Shown: piece by piece, positions 63,197-64,000 of the stretch | Layout: every line of letters starts with the position of its first letter | How positions within the stretch are numbered: position 1 is the first letter of the stretch | Assembly (NCBI GenBank): GCA_016841525.1 | Contig: JAENYZ010000001.1 | Coordinates: 310,001 to 374,000, forward strand | Source of the DNA: Anaerolineaceae bacterium | GTDB lineage: Bacteria > Chloroflexota > Anaerolineae > Anaerolineales > Anaerolineaceae | Length of the DNA stretch: 64,000 nt | Reading direction: 5' to 3' | Position numbers and translations under genes: made by a program | Notes under the pieces: model-generated | Seen by the model: only the letters and a program-made list of their open reading frames with translations | Databases searched by the model: none | Told to the model about the DNA's origin: nothing

Positions 63197-63898
63197 ATGG
63201 AAAAACAGACGAAACCAGGCAGACTTTATATCGTCGCCACACCCATCGGCAATCCAAAAGACATCACCCTCAGGGCATTGGACGTGCTCAAGAAGGTTGA
63301 TGCTGTCATCTGCGAAGAATTCCGCCAGGGCAGCCGGCTGCTGCATAAATTGGATATTGAAAATGAATTGATCCCCCTCAACGAACACAACGAAGCTGAA
63401 GAAGCGCAAAACATCATGGTGCGTTTAGCTAAAGGCGAGACCATGGCGATCATCTCTGACGCTGGCACCCCGGTGTTCGCTGATCCGGGACAGCACTTAC
63501 TTGAACTGCTTTATCAGATGAAGATCCCTGTTTCACCGGTGCCCGGGCCAGCTTCCCTGACCTCAGCCCTTTCTCTTTGCGATTTTTCCATCGAACGCTT
63601 CGTATTCGCCGGTTTTCCTCCCCGAAAAAGCGAACAGCGCGAGGGATTCCTGGCGAAATATCGCAGCGAATCAGTACCTGTCATCCTGATGGATACACCC
63701 TATCGATTGACTAAACTCCTGGAAGAAGTCACATCAGTATTTGGTAAAAACCAGGACATCCTGCTGGCATGTGACATGACACTGAAGAAAGAAGCTATCT
63801 TTCGCGGTCCCGTTTCAGAAATTTTGCCAAAAGTGTCCGGGCAAAAACGGGAATTCATGCTGATACTCAATATGAACAAAGGCAGAAGGCATCATTAA
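63197..63898 (+). CDS. rsmI: 16S rRNA (cytidine1402-2'-O)-methyltransferase
   Basis: 233 residues from ATG 63197, chosen because the family begins about here (GRLYIVATPIGNPKDITLRALDVLKKVDAVICEE) and a -10 box lies just upstream; an ATG at 63098 would add 33 unrelated residues. AIISDAGTPVFADPG and VSPVPGPASLTSALSLCDF are the SAM-binding tetrapyrrole-methylase blocks, and FAGFPPRKSEQR is conserved. It methylates the ribose of C1402 in the ribosomal P site. The protein is shorter than the 280-residue E. coli form, lacking the C-terminal domain. The next gene starts 1 nt later. Confidence 0.92.
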   Translation: MEKQTKPGRLYIVATPIGNPKDITLRALDVLKKVDAVICEEFRQGSRLLHKLDIENELIPLNEHNEAEEAQNIMVRLAKGETMAIISDAGTPVFADPGQHLLELLYQMKIPVSPVPGPASLTSALSLCDFSIERFVFAGFPPRKSEQREGFLAKYRSESVPVILMDTPYRLTKLLEEVTSVFGKNQDILLACDMTLKKEAIFRGPVSEILPKVSGQKREFMLILNMNKGRRHH

Positions 63899-63899
63899 G

Positions 63900-64000
63900 A
63901 TGATCAAACCCGAATTATTGAACATCAGGGACAAAACACTGAAACTGCCTGCCTTCCTGCCAGACGCAACCTCCGGTTACGTCCGTGCTGTCGACTCACA
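63900..64000 (+). CDS. tRNA-guanine transglycosylase-like protein, N-terminal part
   Basis: Only the first 33 codons are inside the window. ATG 63900 comes 1 nt after the rsmI stop. Translation, MIKPELLNIRDKTLKLPAF then LPDATSGYVRAVDS, resembles the start of TGT-family proteins (a PAFLPxATxGxV pattern, as in PVFMPVGTQGTVK of classical TGT). The family exchanges a guanine in tRNA for a queuosine precursor. The assignment rests on this short segment only. Confidence 0.5.
   Translation, partial: MIKPELLNIRDKTLKLPAFLPDATSGYVRAVDS

Overview
The window looks like a chromosomal segment of an anaerobic Chloroflexota bacterium, most likely class Anaerolineae. This is an inference from gene content: a transaldolase-phosphoglucose isomerase fusion, coenzyme F420 biosynthesis genes, a partial polyphosphate glucokinase, methylmalonyl-CoA genes, and membrane proteins ending in Thr/Pro-rich tails. 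No rRNA, tRNA, CRISPR array, phage or insertion sequence was seen. Genes are densely packed on both strands.

Layout. 1-7.2 kb (minus): partial polyphosphate glucokinase, MltG, RuvX, then a sugar-phosphate block of a Tal-Pgi fusion, RpiB and transketolase. 7.5-13.2 kb: a TlpA-like redoxin, an unusual Lgt-like/HPPK fusion, a pteridine-reductase-type SDR, FolB and FolE, so most of the early pterin/folate branch is present, interrupted by a second SDR and a glycosyltransferase. 13.3-18.8 kb: hibernation factor HPF, ComF, a 49-residue pilin-like peptide, an SPFH protein with a C-terminal excisionase-type DNA-binding domain and its partner, and SucCD. 18.9-21.4 kb: an ECF sigma factor translationally coupled to a membrane protein ending in about 100 mostly Asp residues, then an acyl carrier protein. 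21.5-25 kb: isopentenyl-diphosphate isomerase type 2, a polyprenyl synthase and a MATE-like transporter. 25-29 kb (minus): Mrp ATPase, RicT-like protein, PIG-L deacetylase and M20 amidohydrolase. 30.4-32.5 kb: GlmS preceded by a recognisable glmS ribozyme.

The most distinctive region is 33.8-51.2 kb, a nearly gapless minus-strand run of 16 genes read from one extended -10 promoter. It starts with an SsnA-family aminohydrolase, continues through NpdG, CofE, a 2'-5' RNA ligase-fold protein, CofD and CofC, an LLM (F420-type) oxidoreductase and a thioesterase, then two molybdenum hydroxylases with differently fused subunits, an XdhC-type maturation factor, YqeB and a YqeC-MocA fusion, and ends with a GNAT acetyltransferase. 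SsnA, YqeB and YqeC are marker families for selenium-dependent molybdenum hydroxylases. Finding them in one transcription unit with F420 biosynthesis suggests a coupled selenium/molybdenum hydroxylase and deazaflavin redox system for a heterocyclic substrate, possibly a purine.

51.3-64 kb: DUF309 protein, pyroglutamyl peptidase and M24 peptidase; cyclophilin, methylmalonyl-CoA epimerase and mutase; ribosomal protein L9; a RodZ-like protein with two helix-turn-helix domains; RimO; a Thr/Pro-tailed TPR-like membrane protein; MurJ; RsmI; and the start of a tRNA-guanine transglycosylase-like gene. Several genes have a TATAAT-like box 6-8 nt before the start codon and no Shine-Dalgarno sequence, suggesting leaderless mRNAs.
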